Below the pieces are notes generated by a model. It was not told the DNA's origin. It saw only the letters and a program-made list of their open reading frames with translations, and made no database searches. Below are positions 1 to 9,828 of a stretch of 64,000 nt of DNA, piece by piece. Position numbers and translations under genes: made by a program. The stretch spans positions 5,017,310 to 5,081,309 of the forward strand of contig NC_044922.1 of NCBI RefSeq assembly GCF_003576645.1. Direction: 5' to 3'. The number at the start of each line of letters is the position of its first letter. Within the stretch, counting starts at the first letter, position 1. The stretch is from Ipomoea triloba. Lineage: Eukaryota; Streptophyta; Magnoliopsida; Solanales; Convolvulaceae.

Positions 1-300
1 ATTATAAATTATTTAATACTTTAATAGTTGATACTAAAATATTAAATATTAACTAAAAAACATCTAGGATTTGAACATTTTAGAGTTTTTTCGCTCAAAA
101 CAACATCGTTTTGAGTAAAAATAACTCATTTAAAAAAAATGAAAAAAAAAAAAAGAAAAAGAGAACAATAGCTAATCATTTGACTAGGCGGCCTAGTCAG
201 TAGCTAGACGGCTTAGGCGGCCTCGACGACCGCCTAAACCACCGATATGATTATGGTGATACGCTAGGCAGGCACCGATTTGGGCGCTATTTTTGCAAGT
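1..300 (-). repeat. Dispersed repeat rich in GCCTAG/CTAGGC, copy 1
   Basis: The reverse complement of this stretch follows the same order as 33335-33720: a GC-rich part with many GCCTAG/CTAGGC words, a T-rich tract, a segment around TGTTTTGAG, then AT-rich TTAATATTTAATATT. It is a dispersed repeat family of unknown class, cut by the left window edge. Confidence 0.6.
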
Positions 301-395
301 AGACACATAATTGAAATGTCATTTTAGACTAAATCTACAATGCAAGATGGAAACTGGTCCATGATGGAATTTGCTCAATATAGTAGAAAACTAGA

Positions 396-550
396 AGCCA
401 AGACTTTGTGGTCTAGTGACACCTGATTGTACTTCCATATGGAAGGGGTAGGTTCGAGTCTCAGTGAAGGTAATATTGACTCTTTGTCCTTCAGTAGGTT
501 GAAAAAGTAGTTATGAACAATCTAACAGATACGCATTCAGCATTCTAGTA
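396..550 (+). mobile_element. tRNA-derived SINE, family A, copy 1
   Basis: There is a pol III A box (TGGTCTAGTGA, 409-419) and a B box (GGTTCGAGTCT, 451-461), about 40 bp apart. They are followed by a tail (GACTCTTTGTCC, then GTAGTTATGAACA) that is shared with the copy at 33912-34090. Conserved flanking sequence at two loci and the lack of a tRNA cloverleaf make this a SINE rather than a tRNA gene. Confidence 0.7.
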
Positions 551-886
551 GAAACTAGAAATACGGATGACTTTAGCTGAAAAATAAATAAATAAAACAG
601 TCCGTTGAATTAATAAGATCCAAGTGTTAAGCCCAATTCTGTTGGGTCGTAGTTTATTAGAGTTTCAAAAATGTTAAAGGTATTGTTTTAGGCCCTCTGA
701 TTGTTTTCATGCATGTGTTTGGGCCGTTTAGTTTCATTTGTTTTATAAAGATAAAAAATTGATGCAATTCACAAAGGGAGATTTAGTAGAGCCACCTAGA
801 AATATTCTTGATATTTATTTTGGAGAACAAATTCATATTTATAATATATTGTTTTCATAAAACAGTTATAAGCAAACAAACAAGAA
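551..886. other. Spacer, nothing recognised
   Basis: AT-rich sequence with no ORF, boxes or repeat that I can tie to another part of the window. Confidence 0.5.
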
Positions 887-1125
887 CGTTTCGTGGATCC
901 TTGTCCGTGAGACGGGTCGGGTCAATGTGAAAATGTAATATTTATACTGAAAATTTTAATATTAATAAGAAATATAAAATGTTTATTACTTATATGGGAA
1001 AATGTATTACTTTTGAAGAAAAATGTAATACATTTACATTGATTTAAAAGTACTACTCCGTACATTGTTTCCTAAGTATTATATTTTCATATTGACCCGA
1101 CCTGAACCGTCTCACGGATCCACAA
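887..1125. mobile_element. Foldback MITE
   Basis: The ends are long imperfect inverted repeats. The left end has GTGGATCC, GTGAGACGG and GGTCGGGTCAAT. The right end carries the complements ATTGACCCGACC, CCGTCTCAC and GGATCCAC. The centre is AT-rich with repeated AATGTAATA words. There is no coding capacity, so it is a non-autonomous foldback element; the superfamily is not determined. Confidence 0.6.
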
Positions 1126-1157
1126 GTGTGACCCATAGTTATATAATATAATTAGGA

Positions 1158-1440
1158 CTGCACTTGTGCGATACAGTCTCACATATCCTTATTTATGAAA
1201 CAGGTTTGGTCGGGCCGGATTAATATGAAAATGTAATACTTATACTGAAAAATGTAATATTAATAAGGAATAAAGTGTTTGCTACTTATAAGGGGAAGTA
1301 TAATACTTTTACATTTTAATGTGAAAGTATTACGGAGTACATTTTTCATCAAAAGTATTACACTTTTTCTTATAAGTAATGTTAGCAAGTGTTTGTTACT
1401 TATAAGACATAATGTAATACTTACTCCTCCGATCCTATAC
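1158..1440. mobile_element. Degenerate second copy of the same foldback family
   Basis: Shares ATATGAAAATGTAATACTTATACTG and neighbouring words with the 887-1125 element, preceded by a decayed GGTCGGGCC block. The termini are too degraded to fix the ends. Confidence 0.45.
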
Positions 1441-2130
1441 AATAGCCTGTAAACAGAAGAGATAAATCACAATAGGAAAACTATATGTGATGAACTTGAT
1501 TAAAAAGGTATTGACAAAAATTGAGTTTATGACCTTCTAAATATAAAAATATAATGTTCAAAATAATATTCCACCCACTTGATCCCTTTGGGCAAATATA
1601 ATCAAGAAATCTCATTTAATTAACGTGGGCTTGAGTACCTGAAAACTTGTCAAGGACAGTGTAAAGAGACTAGATAAGAGATCTATCTTGAACCTTTGTA
1701 GATCTTCTAAAGGATGCATGTGTCCTATGGTTATGATTTAAGAGAGAGAACAATTTTGTATATTTATTCTATCTACTTAAATTATATTGTTATTCTTATC
1801 TTCTTAATTGTTAATATACATAGTTAATTCCCTTCATTGGGATAAGGGTGCAATATTATATTGATTGATTTATTTCTATAGATATTGAGTTAATACTCAA
1901 TATAATTCTTGATTATAGTAATTTTACTTTATTTAGTTCTAAGTGTCTTGTTGTGCTTAATTGAGTCATCAATTTTGATAGTTTTATATAATTTAGTCAT
2001 ATGTTAGCAATTCTGTTTATTGGTTGTTAAAAGTATTGGTCACTATGGTAATTTCTCATCCCTCTTCTTTTTTGTGATTATTTTCCTCTCCCTCCTCGGC
2101 CATTCAGTCCTCCGCCAGAGCTTGTTATAT
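1441..2130. other. Spacer, nothing recognised
   Basis: Low-complexity AT-rich sequence without a credible coding frame. Confidence 0.5.
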
Positions 2131-2235
2131 TTGTTGGAAAAATAGCATAAATATGACATTATAAGTGACTATTTTGTGGTACAATTATATGTGGGGTTAA
2201 ATTTGAGTCGAGTCAAAGTCAGGATTGCAAATCAA
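2131..2235 (+). repeat. Possible LTR fragment
   Basis: Begins TGTTGGAAAAATAGCAT and contains GTGACTATTTTGTGG and GAGTCGAGTCAAAGTC. A related stretch lies at 8490-8580. Two dispersed copies and a TG start suggest the end of an LTR retrotransposon, but no partner structure is visible. Confidence 0.35.
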
Positions 2236-2346
2236 GATACAAAATTCAAAACTCATGAAATGCTATTATTCTTATTAAAAACTGAAAATGCAAGATGATC
2301 TCGATACATATATAATAATATGAGTGGATTACACATTATTGAATAA

Positions 2347-3201
2347 TTAGCATTGGAAAATGCACTGGCACCAAGTTGTGCCAGTTCCATCAATCGCACA
2401 ATATGAATGCTCGATAGGTTTGTGCACAGCTGCGGTGCACAGTGGCAAACACGCACTATCCGGTCCAAATTTGCATTGGTTTATACCCGTATTAGTTGAG
2501 CATTGCACCCCATCAACCATGCTAACATCTGCAACCCAATAATATCCAATTAATTATAATAAATAATGAAATATATTTTGATTGAGTGACAAGAAAAAAC
2601 TGCCATCACTATCCGAAGATGTGCACGAGGTAAACTTTGCTTTGTAGAGATAAATCAGCCTAGGAAACCAAGAAGGCTAGAAGGTCAATAGGCCGTTTCT
2701 GACCTTGTGAACCTAGTTGGTAAAGGAACACAAAGAAACCAAAAAGGTTAGAAGGTCAATAGGTCGCTCTCTACTTTGTGACTCTAACCAACAAATAATC
2801 ATAAGGAGGTAAGCCAACCTAGGAAACTAAGAAGAGGCTAGAAGGGGCAAATTATTTTGTGGACCCGAGTCCAAAATACACAAATTAGATACTGAATGTT
2901 AACAATTTGAATTGTGAAATTCAGTATGTAAATTGTGATGGGTCCACCTTCTAAGGTGAACCTGAGTCTATTGTATAACTATTGGCTAGAAGTGACAAGT
3001 CTGCTCACAACCTTGTGACCCTAACCACTAAAAGACCACAAGAAGGTAAACGAGCCTAGAAAACTAAGAATGCTAGAAGGTCAATAGGCTACTCACAGCC
3101 TTATGACCGTAGCCAGTAAAAGATCACAATGTGATAAACTAGTCTAAGAAACCAAGAAAGCTAGGATTCAAACAGTTCACTCTCAAATGAAATCTCAAAT
3201 G

Positions 3202-3258
<57 letters not shown>

Positions 3259-3344
3259 TATTGCCTACAAATGGAAGTAAGAATACCATAGGAGAGAACA
3301 GCGATGAGGACGACGAAGACCAACAAAGCTGATGCCTTTGCCAT
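2347..3344 (-). CDS. Defensin-like secreted cysteine-rich peptide, two exons
   Basis: Exon 1 is 3344-3287 and exon 2 is 2528-2347 (stop 2349-2347). The 758-bp intron has GT at 3286-3285 and TTGCAG at 2534-2529. The split codon (G + AT) joins in frame and gives 79 residues. Residues 1-19 (MAKASALLVFVVLIAVLSY) are a typical signal peptide. The mature part has eight cysteines spaced C-x8-C-x7-C-x3-C-x12-C-x9-C-x-C-x3-C; the CxxxC and CxC pairs are the signature of the cysteine-stabilised alpha-beta fold. An intron near the end of the signal sequence is the usual layout of plant defensin-like genes. A TATAAAA box lies 67-73 bp upstream. Likely role: secreted antimicrobial or signalling peptide; the target is unknown. 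The alternative donor 3' of this one would create an immediate stop. I rate the gene model high and the exact function low. Confidence 0.85.
2640..3180. repeat. Degenerate tandem repeat inside the intron
   Basis: Words such as AACCAAGAAGGCTAGAAGGTCAATAGG recur in variant form near 2665, 2740, 2825, 3060 and 3150, with units of very roughly 75-90 bp. The repeat fills most of the defensin-like gene's intron and explains its length. Confidence 0.6.
3204..3254. repeat. (AT)n microsatellite, about 25 units
   Basis: Uninterrupted AT dinucleotides. They lie 30-80 bp inside the intron from the donor site. The IYIYIY reading frame here is only this repeat. Confidence 0.95.
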
Positions 3345-3410
3345 TTCAACTTCAACCTTAAATTTTCTATACAAATGTTTTTGATTGTTTTCACTCATTA
3401 TTTTTGCATC

Positions 3411-3417
3411 TTTTATA
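3411..3417 (-). promoter_or_regulatory. TATA box of the defensin-like gene
   Basis: Reads CTATAAAAG on the minus strand, 67-73 bp before the ATG, implying a 5' UTR of roughly 40 nt. Position and match to the plant consensus support a functional promoter. Confidence 0.65.
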
Positions 3418-3694
3418 GTGCTGGACTATAGATACTGCCTACTACTTAACCCAATTTATTGCTTGCCGTGTAATATTACATGAATCCCAAAATTAGTGAT
3501 CCCATAAATTGAGTAAGCATTAATTAATGAATTCTACCCAAAAACATGTGGTTAAATGATGATTGGTGACTGTAAGCTAGCATTAATGAATTCCACTCAA
3601 AATTCTGTTATTAAATGACGGACTCTATTGCGTCATCAATTATTTGTTGTATCTTCATTGCTTACTGTATAATAATAGTGTTTGCCAAGCATCT

Positions 3695-3775
3695 TGTGCT
3701 TAGATGACAGAGTAGTAGCTTTCCCATATGAGAGGTCATGAGTTTGAGCCTCCGAAAGTATAAACAGATATTAAA
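3695..3775 (+). mobile_element. SINE-like fragment
   Basis: CTTAGATGACAGAGTAGTAG resembles an A-box region and GAGTTTGAGCCTC a decayed B box, about 40 bp apart. The wording is like plant tRNA-derived SINEs, but there is no second copy in the window. Confidence 0.4.
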
Positions 3776-3850
3776 TAGGGTCAATGTTTTGCTTGTACGT
3801 CCACAATTTAATGAAAACATTCCAAAATAAGCTGTGCGTGTTGCGTGCTA

Positions 3851-4032
3851 ATCTTATTTTTAACAGCCAATAAATAGAATTGTTAATAAAGGATTAAATT
3901 GCGTAGAATTATCAAAGTCGAAAACTCAATTAAGTACATAAATCTTATTTTTAACAGCCAATAAATAGAATTGTTAGCAAAGGATTAAATTGCGTAGAAT
4001 TATCAAAATCGAAGACTCAATTAAGTACAGAA
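3851..4032. repeat. Tandem duplication, two units of about 91 bp
   Basis: Two adjacent near-identical copies beginning ATCTTATTTTTAACAGCC (3851 and 3942), differing at a few positions. Confidence 0.8.
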
Positions 4033-4283
4033 AGTCAGTTAAAGTTACGTAAGATTAAATCGAGTAAAATTACTATAATCAATGACTATATTAGTATTAA
4101 ATCTACAGATATTATTTGTATGATTTTGTGGATTAATAATAGAGGTGTGAATTACAAAAATAAAGATAAGTGTTTCAAATCATGTCAGGTACTCAAAATT
4201 GAAACTTAACCCATATTATTGGATTTATATCCCCAGCCCAATGGGCCAAACCAATTGGGGCCAACCTGCAAGGAACAACAATC

Positions 4284-4462
4284 ATTATTGCATGGACCAT
4301 GGTCCACAGAGCTGTGTGGACCAAAAATAAAAAGTACATTATTTTTGTACTGAAGGTACATTATTTGATAGTATCTATCAAATAATGTACCTTCAGTACA
4401 AAAATAATGTACTTTTTATTTTTGGTCTACAAAACTGTGTGGACCATGGTCCATGCAATAAT
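4284..4462. mobile_element. Near-perfect hairpin MITE
   Basis: Two 88-bp arms (4284-4371 and 4375-4462) around a 3-nt loop. I count four mismatches, all near GTCCACAGAGC. The outer arms contain the palindrome GGACCATGGTCC. No coding capacity. Such palindromic MITEs are known sources of small RNAs. Confidence 0.75.
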
Positions 4463-6804
4463 TTGCCCAAGGAACAGTCTAGGAAGTGGAAGAGGATAAC
4501 GTTGTAGACATTTACGGTGCATGAGAAAAGTGAAACTAAAAGACAATAATATTGTCAAATGAAACTGAAGTATAATTAGAGTAATACATATTTCATGGTC
4601 CATAGTAAAATTTGTCCACAAGTAATAGATTTAAAAAATTTATTCTAGTGTTTGATTGGATTTAATTAGGAAAAGAAATGTAATAAACATACAAAAGACA
4701 AAATTACCCTTCACATTAATATATGTATGTAATAATAACAACAACAACAGAATTGGACTTGTTTGGACTAGCCTTCATAGTTGAGGCCATTGAACTTCAC
4801 CACAATGTTCTTCGAAGGTGAAAATTAAGCAAAAGTTGAAATTTATGCTTAGTATTTAATACTTTGATCTAGAACAAAAGTTAAAATTCAAGCTTACTGT
4901 TTAATACTTTGAGCTAAGTGTTTAACCGATTCAAACTTGAAACATTTTAAAGTTCATGCTATCTATTGAAGCTTCTTTTTATTATTATTATTTTTTGCTT
5001 TTTATCTTTTATTTTTTTTAGTTAAGCAATCTAATTATACTACTTGATTGACATAAGGTAGATTTGATGACATGTTATGTTTTCCTATTATTTATCAAGT
5101 TCTTTTAATTAAATACACCTCTTAGTCTCTAATAAAAGTTCATTAATGAACACTCCATAACAATCAAGCATTAGTTTGAAGATAAACACAAACATAAATA
5201 ATGAGCATATCAAACAAAAATATTGAATTTTAGTACACAACTTGTGAATTAGAATCCATTCAATACCTAGTTTACATACCACATTTTCTTTTATTAATAT
5301 ATGTTATTCATAATGCACATGAAGATAATAGAAGTATTAAATATTGTAAAATACCTCACAATCTTATTTAAAAACATCAAGAAAATAATTCCTTACTTTA
5401 TTTTACAAAACACACTTTGAATATAGAGGCACACATTGATGCAATACCAACCATATATCCATTTGACATATTATTGTCAATTATTATTTTATAATTTCAT
5501 ATTCATGACTTCAGCTTGGCAAAGTGATCGTCCATATGTTTGGTCACATTAAGAAGAAGCTCTAGATAGGAAAGCGCGTCGTTCTAGAATCTCCTCTTTC
5601 AACTTCTCATATTTAATAGTCCAAGTCACGAACTTGTGAACTCAAGGAGGGCAGATAATATGGTCTCTCTCTAAAGATTTCATGAAAGATATCTCTACGA
5701 AAACTGATTTCTACGATTATATGACTGACTTTTGAAGGCGAAAATAATGCATTATATTATCTCTCAATTTTTATTCTATTTTTTTTTTTACTTTAGGTTA
5801 GCATAGCAAACTCTAATTGATTAGAAAAAGAAAGTTGGTCAACTTTTTCTTTTAAATCATTTTTCTTTTCTTCTTCTATGTGAAAATATCTCTAAGAATA
5901 TATTTATCATTTTATAAGAATAAATTACTCTCTTATGAAAAAATTGTTGCAAGAATTCATAAATTTTTTCTCTGTTCTCCTTGCCAAGTGAATGCAAACC
6001 TGCAAAGTAGGGCAAGACATTTCACAAGAATCAAATACGAAAAGAGTTGAACTAACACATGACCTTTTACATTTTCAATTCTTTCCTTTTTTGGTGGGGA
6101 GGAGAAACGAGGATGAAACTTTATTCACAAGAAATTGTCTTGAACAAATTCAATGTCGCAAGGAATTACCGTCTAATCTAACTCAACATAGTAAGTATTA
6201 GTAAGTCATGATGAACGTGTAACAATAAACTAATTTTATATTAAGAAAAGTTCACAATGATGTGAGTTATAATATTTTGTACTTTATAAAATAATATATT
6301 ACACTATATTATTATTTGTAAGTTGCACTCTCTCCCGCGTACTTTCAGCAAAGCATAAGATATAGGTTTTCAAAACAAATAATATTATAGCCTGCAACAT
6401 TAGAAAGATTTTCTATGTACGTATATACTAATATGTACATGCAGAAGTAAAAACAACTTATTATGACCGCTAAGAAATAGGGTTTGGATATATTTGCGTG
6501 TCATAGTGTCACTACCATAATGCTTACTAGTATTTGGTCTAATTAACGTGTATATTATATAGTTGTCTGGCACCAAAAAAACAAAACGACAGAGTGTGTG
6601 TAAAGAAAGTGTCCTATTTCTCCCTTGCTTGTTCAGACAAATGAAATATAGAGGAAAGATCCATTCGTACAAACATATCTTAATTAGAGCAACCCTAATA
6701 GGGGTTTTATATTGGTTTTTGCAGAAACAAAAAATTAGTGAGTTGGTTTTTTTCACAAATGGGAACCTTGATTTTTTATTATTTTTTTCCTTCTGCAAAG
6801 ACTT
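4463..6804. other. Spacer, no gene found
   Basis: AT-rich sequence with short random frames only. The open frame at 5992-6201 has no recognisable protein features, and I see no consistent splice pattern around it. Confidence 0.5.
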
Positions 6805-7779
6805 GGGGCATGTTTACTAACTGAAAAATTTCTCTATTTTTCTAGAAATTTGAAAAGTTGGAAAACAGAAAACAGCAAACATGTTTACTAACACAATTTT
6901 TTATTTTGAAAATAGGAAACAATTTTTCAGTTTTCTAGAAAACTGAAACACTATTTAAAACTGTTTTCTAAATGGAAAACAAAATCAGCTATCATCTATT
7001 AGAGTGTGCATATGTCACTATAACCACATTCTCACCATTATCTAATTACATATTTATCCATTACTATGATTACATTCATTATCATCTTCTTTTACTTATC
7101 ATCATCTTCTATCTTTTCTGCTTGCATGAATTATTTAAACATAACTTATTTGCTTATACTTAAAATTATACATCATTCACATTATCAAAATTAAAAATTG
7201 AAATTTATATCACGTTTTATATTTTGATTGAATTCAATTCATTATTGGTCTAGATATTTTTAATTACGTTATATCTTATATAAGTTTGGTCCAGATATTG
7301 GATATAAAAAATTCACATATATTACTGTATTAGAATTCAAAGTAAAAATTATATATTATATACATGTCATTCAAATGAATATATCCAAATTAAAAATATT
7401 TTAAATGTTAGCTCAAAAAATATTAATATTATCTCAATTAAATTTTGTGTCAACTTAATATATTGGTTTGGATATATTTTTAGTTATGTTATATATAGAT
7501 ATAAATTATGTTCCAATATCAAATGTAAAAAATTTTAAATATTGGACTTAAAAGTAAAAATTATATTTATTCTATTTAAACTAAATATATTTTAAAATAT
7601 TTTAAATATATTGTCTAAAAATTTCTCAAAATTAAACTTATGTTTATTTTATAACATTAATCTAAAAAATAAATTTTAAAAAATAAGTGTTAGTAAACAA
7701 GTTTTCTAAACAGAAAGCATAGTATGCAAACTGAAAAATTAGAAAACAGAAAATAGTTTTCTGTTAGTAAACAGTCCCT
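6805..7779. mobile_element. Non-autonomous DNA transposon with short inverted ends
   Basis: The left end reads GGGGCATGTTTACTAAC; the right end, on the other strand, reads GGGACTGTTTACTAAC. Variant copies of TTTACTAAC and of CAGAAAAC words recur just inside each end. The interior is AT-rich and non-coding. A target duplication is not clear, so the superfamily is open. Confidence 0.5.
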
Positions 7780-7910
7780 TGATTTTTGTAGGGGAAGAAA
7801 AAAAGGGAGAGAAACACATTTGGAGCGCAATGCGCATCCCAGCGGGCGTGTGTTTCCCTCTTGCCCGCTAGGGCGCTTAAGAGTGACGGCCACTCTAAAA
7901 TGGTTGTCTT

Positions 7911-7952
<42 letters not shown>

Positions 7953-7983
7953 AATTTCTGTTGACTGTTAGTACTATTTGTTN

Positions 7984-8021
<38 letters not shown>

Positions 8022-8022
8022 T
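7911..8022. repeat. Two poly-T tracts around a single n
   Basis: Long T runs at about 7911-7948 and 7984-8020, each next to an AAACAATT word, with an n at 7983. This is probably a contig join in a homopolymer rather than two real tracts. Confidence 0.6.
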
Positions 8023-8347
8023 TTAAACAATTTGTTAAATTTAATTTTTTGTTAAATTTAACAAATTTATGCAATATAAATGTATTATATAATTTTGATA
8101 ACATATTATTTGAATTGAAATTTTATAATTATAAATTTATTTTAATTTTGATGCGTATAATTCAAATATAATAAAAATAATAATTGTAATTATAATTTTT
8201 TATAATGATAAATAAAGAGATAATGTGTTGGTTGAGTTTCTTCAAATGAAATTTATCAAAGGATAAACTCGATCTAACTCATATCAATTAAAACTTAATA
8301 TACAATTACATATAAGATATTATTAGAAAAATTGGCTTAAAATGATA

Positions 8348-8443
8348 TTTTTTTGAATGCTACTGACTCTAATACATTGTAGTATCTGTTCATTTATACT
8401 TTCTCAACCTAATGAAGCACAAAGAGCCACACAACGCCTCCAC
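8348..8443 (-). mobile_element. 5'-truncated family A SINE
   Basis: The reverse complement matches the 3' half of the SINE at 33912-34090 in order: GTGGAGGC, GGCTCTTTGTGC, GTTGAGAAAGTA, GAACAG, GAGTCAGTAG, then an A-rich tail. The pol III boxes are missing. Confidence 0.65.
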
Positions 8444-8489
8444 GGAGAGAGTCACTATATGCCATTTGAGTACAAGATGCTTGACGCTT

Positions 8490-8870
8490 AAAATGACATT
8501 TAAAATAACTATTTTGTAGTATAATTTCAATGGGGTCCATTTCTGATTTGGGTCGAGTCAGAGTACATTCAGTTAGTAAGAGGTTTAATTTGATATATTA
8601 TACGTACAAAATTGATAATAGAGAATGAAAATTAATTCTCAAAATGTATCCATTTAATTTGAATTGGGAGGTTTATAAATAGCATTTGTCCCACATTAAA
8701 AAAAAAAAGATGTAGGCTTGCACTAGTATATATATCTATACAATGCTCTGTAAAGAGTTTGAATTGTATAACATAAAGGCCCTCTATCGCATAACACGAG
8801 TTTGGGCAAAATTCGTAAATACTTGTGGACAAAATTGAGTTCTAGTCATGTCTAGACATACAAAATTGAG
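8490..8870 (+). mobile_element. LTR-retrotransposon remnant
   Basis: Starts with the same ACTATTTTGTAGTATAAT and GGGTCGAGTCAGAGT words as 2131-2235, then GTTTATAAATAGCATTTG and TTGTCCCACATT, wording often seen in plant LTRs. No ends or coding parts can be fixed. Confidence 0.35.
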
Positions 8871-8879
8871 TTCTATTAG

Positions 8880-9300
8880 AAAGATAGTCATGTCAAAGAC
8901 CGCTCACCATCATTTGATATAATATGAAAGGGGTTGACGGACGGGCTCACCATCATTTGATATGATATGAAAGGAGTTGTTGGACAGAGATAGTCAATAA
9001 TTGTCTTCGTTCAACAACAAAACAAACTTGAGTTATAGTCATGTAAGTCATTGGAGCGAGACCGCTCACCATCATTTGATATGAACCGAAGGGGTTGTTG
9101 GACGGAGACAGTCAATAATTGTCTTGTCCAACAAGAAGACAAAATTGAGATATATGTCTTCGTCCGACAGCAAGATAAAGTTGGCCATAGGCCGCTTTGT
9201 TGAGTTCTAATACAAAGGCTATCGTGCTCACCTTCATTTGATATGATACGTACGAAGTAGTCGTACCTATCCAACAACAAGACAAATTAAAGTTGGCTGC
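8880..9300. repeat. Degenerate tandem repeat
   Basis: The phrase GCTCACCATCATTTGATATGA recurs near 8883, 8945, 9064 and (variant) 9228, with AGTCAATAATTGTCTT and CAACAA(C/G)AAGACAAA between. The minus-strand frame 9011-9280 is produced by this repeat and is not a gene. Confidence 0.6.
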
Positions 9301-9627
9301 TTACTTCAGTTATGATATAAAGACGATCATGGAAAAGATGGCTGCCCCCAATACGTAAGAAGGAAACAAACTAGCCTTCTTCGTGCTAATTTTGAACGGA
9401 GATGCTGAGCAATTGATTGTGTCTATCCATACTCCATAGATTTTAAATTTTTTTTATAATTACTCTTTTCAAATTAAATAAGTTGGTCCATTTCATCTAT
9501 CAATTTATCAAAAGAAGTATATGAGAAAACCTAGTTACGGTAAATTCAACAATAATCTATTAAATATGTAACAGATAGAAAAAATATATTACCTTGTAAT
9601 AGAGATGAGAACTGAATATTATGTGTA

Positions 9628-9655
9628 CTAGTATTTTCGCCCGTGCGTTGCACGG
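9628..9655 (-). other. Helitron 3' terminus
   Basis: The hairpin has a 6-bp perfect stem, CCGTGC/GCACGG (9641-9655), with a 3-nt loop. It is followed after 9 nt by CTAG. Hairpin size and spacing agree with canonical Helitron 3' ends. Confidence 0.85.
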
Positions 9656-9828
9656 AATGGATTTGTTATAATATTTAAAGAATATTTGGATCAATATACA
9701 ATTATATATATTATAACATCGAATATTATATAGCACAATTGATGAAATTGATTGGATCGATTATGTTTTCTGATGTTTTCCTTTGAATTAGAACAAATAA
9801 TTGTCCAATTACCCGGGCGTGGATAAAA

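Noticed and set aside
6400..6820. Overlapping frames of 132 and 85 codons on opposite strands
   Set aside because: AT-rich, low-complexity translations without domains, promoter or splice support; the frames mirror each other.
9011..9280. 89-codon minus frame with several cysteines
   Set aside because: Encoded by a degenerate tandem repeat (GCTCACCATCATTTGATATGA); cysteines recur with the repeat and there is no signal peptide.
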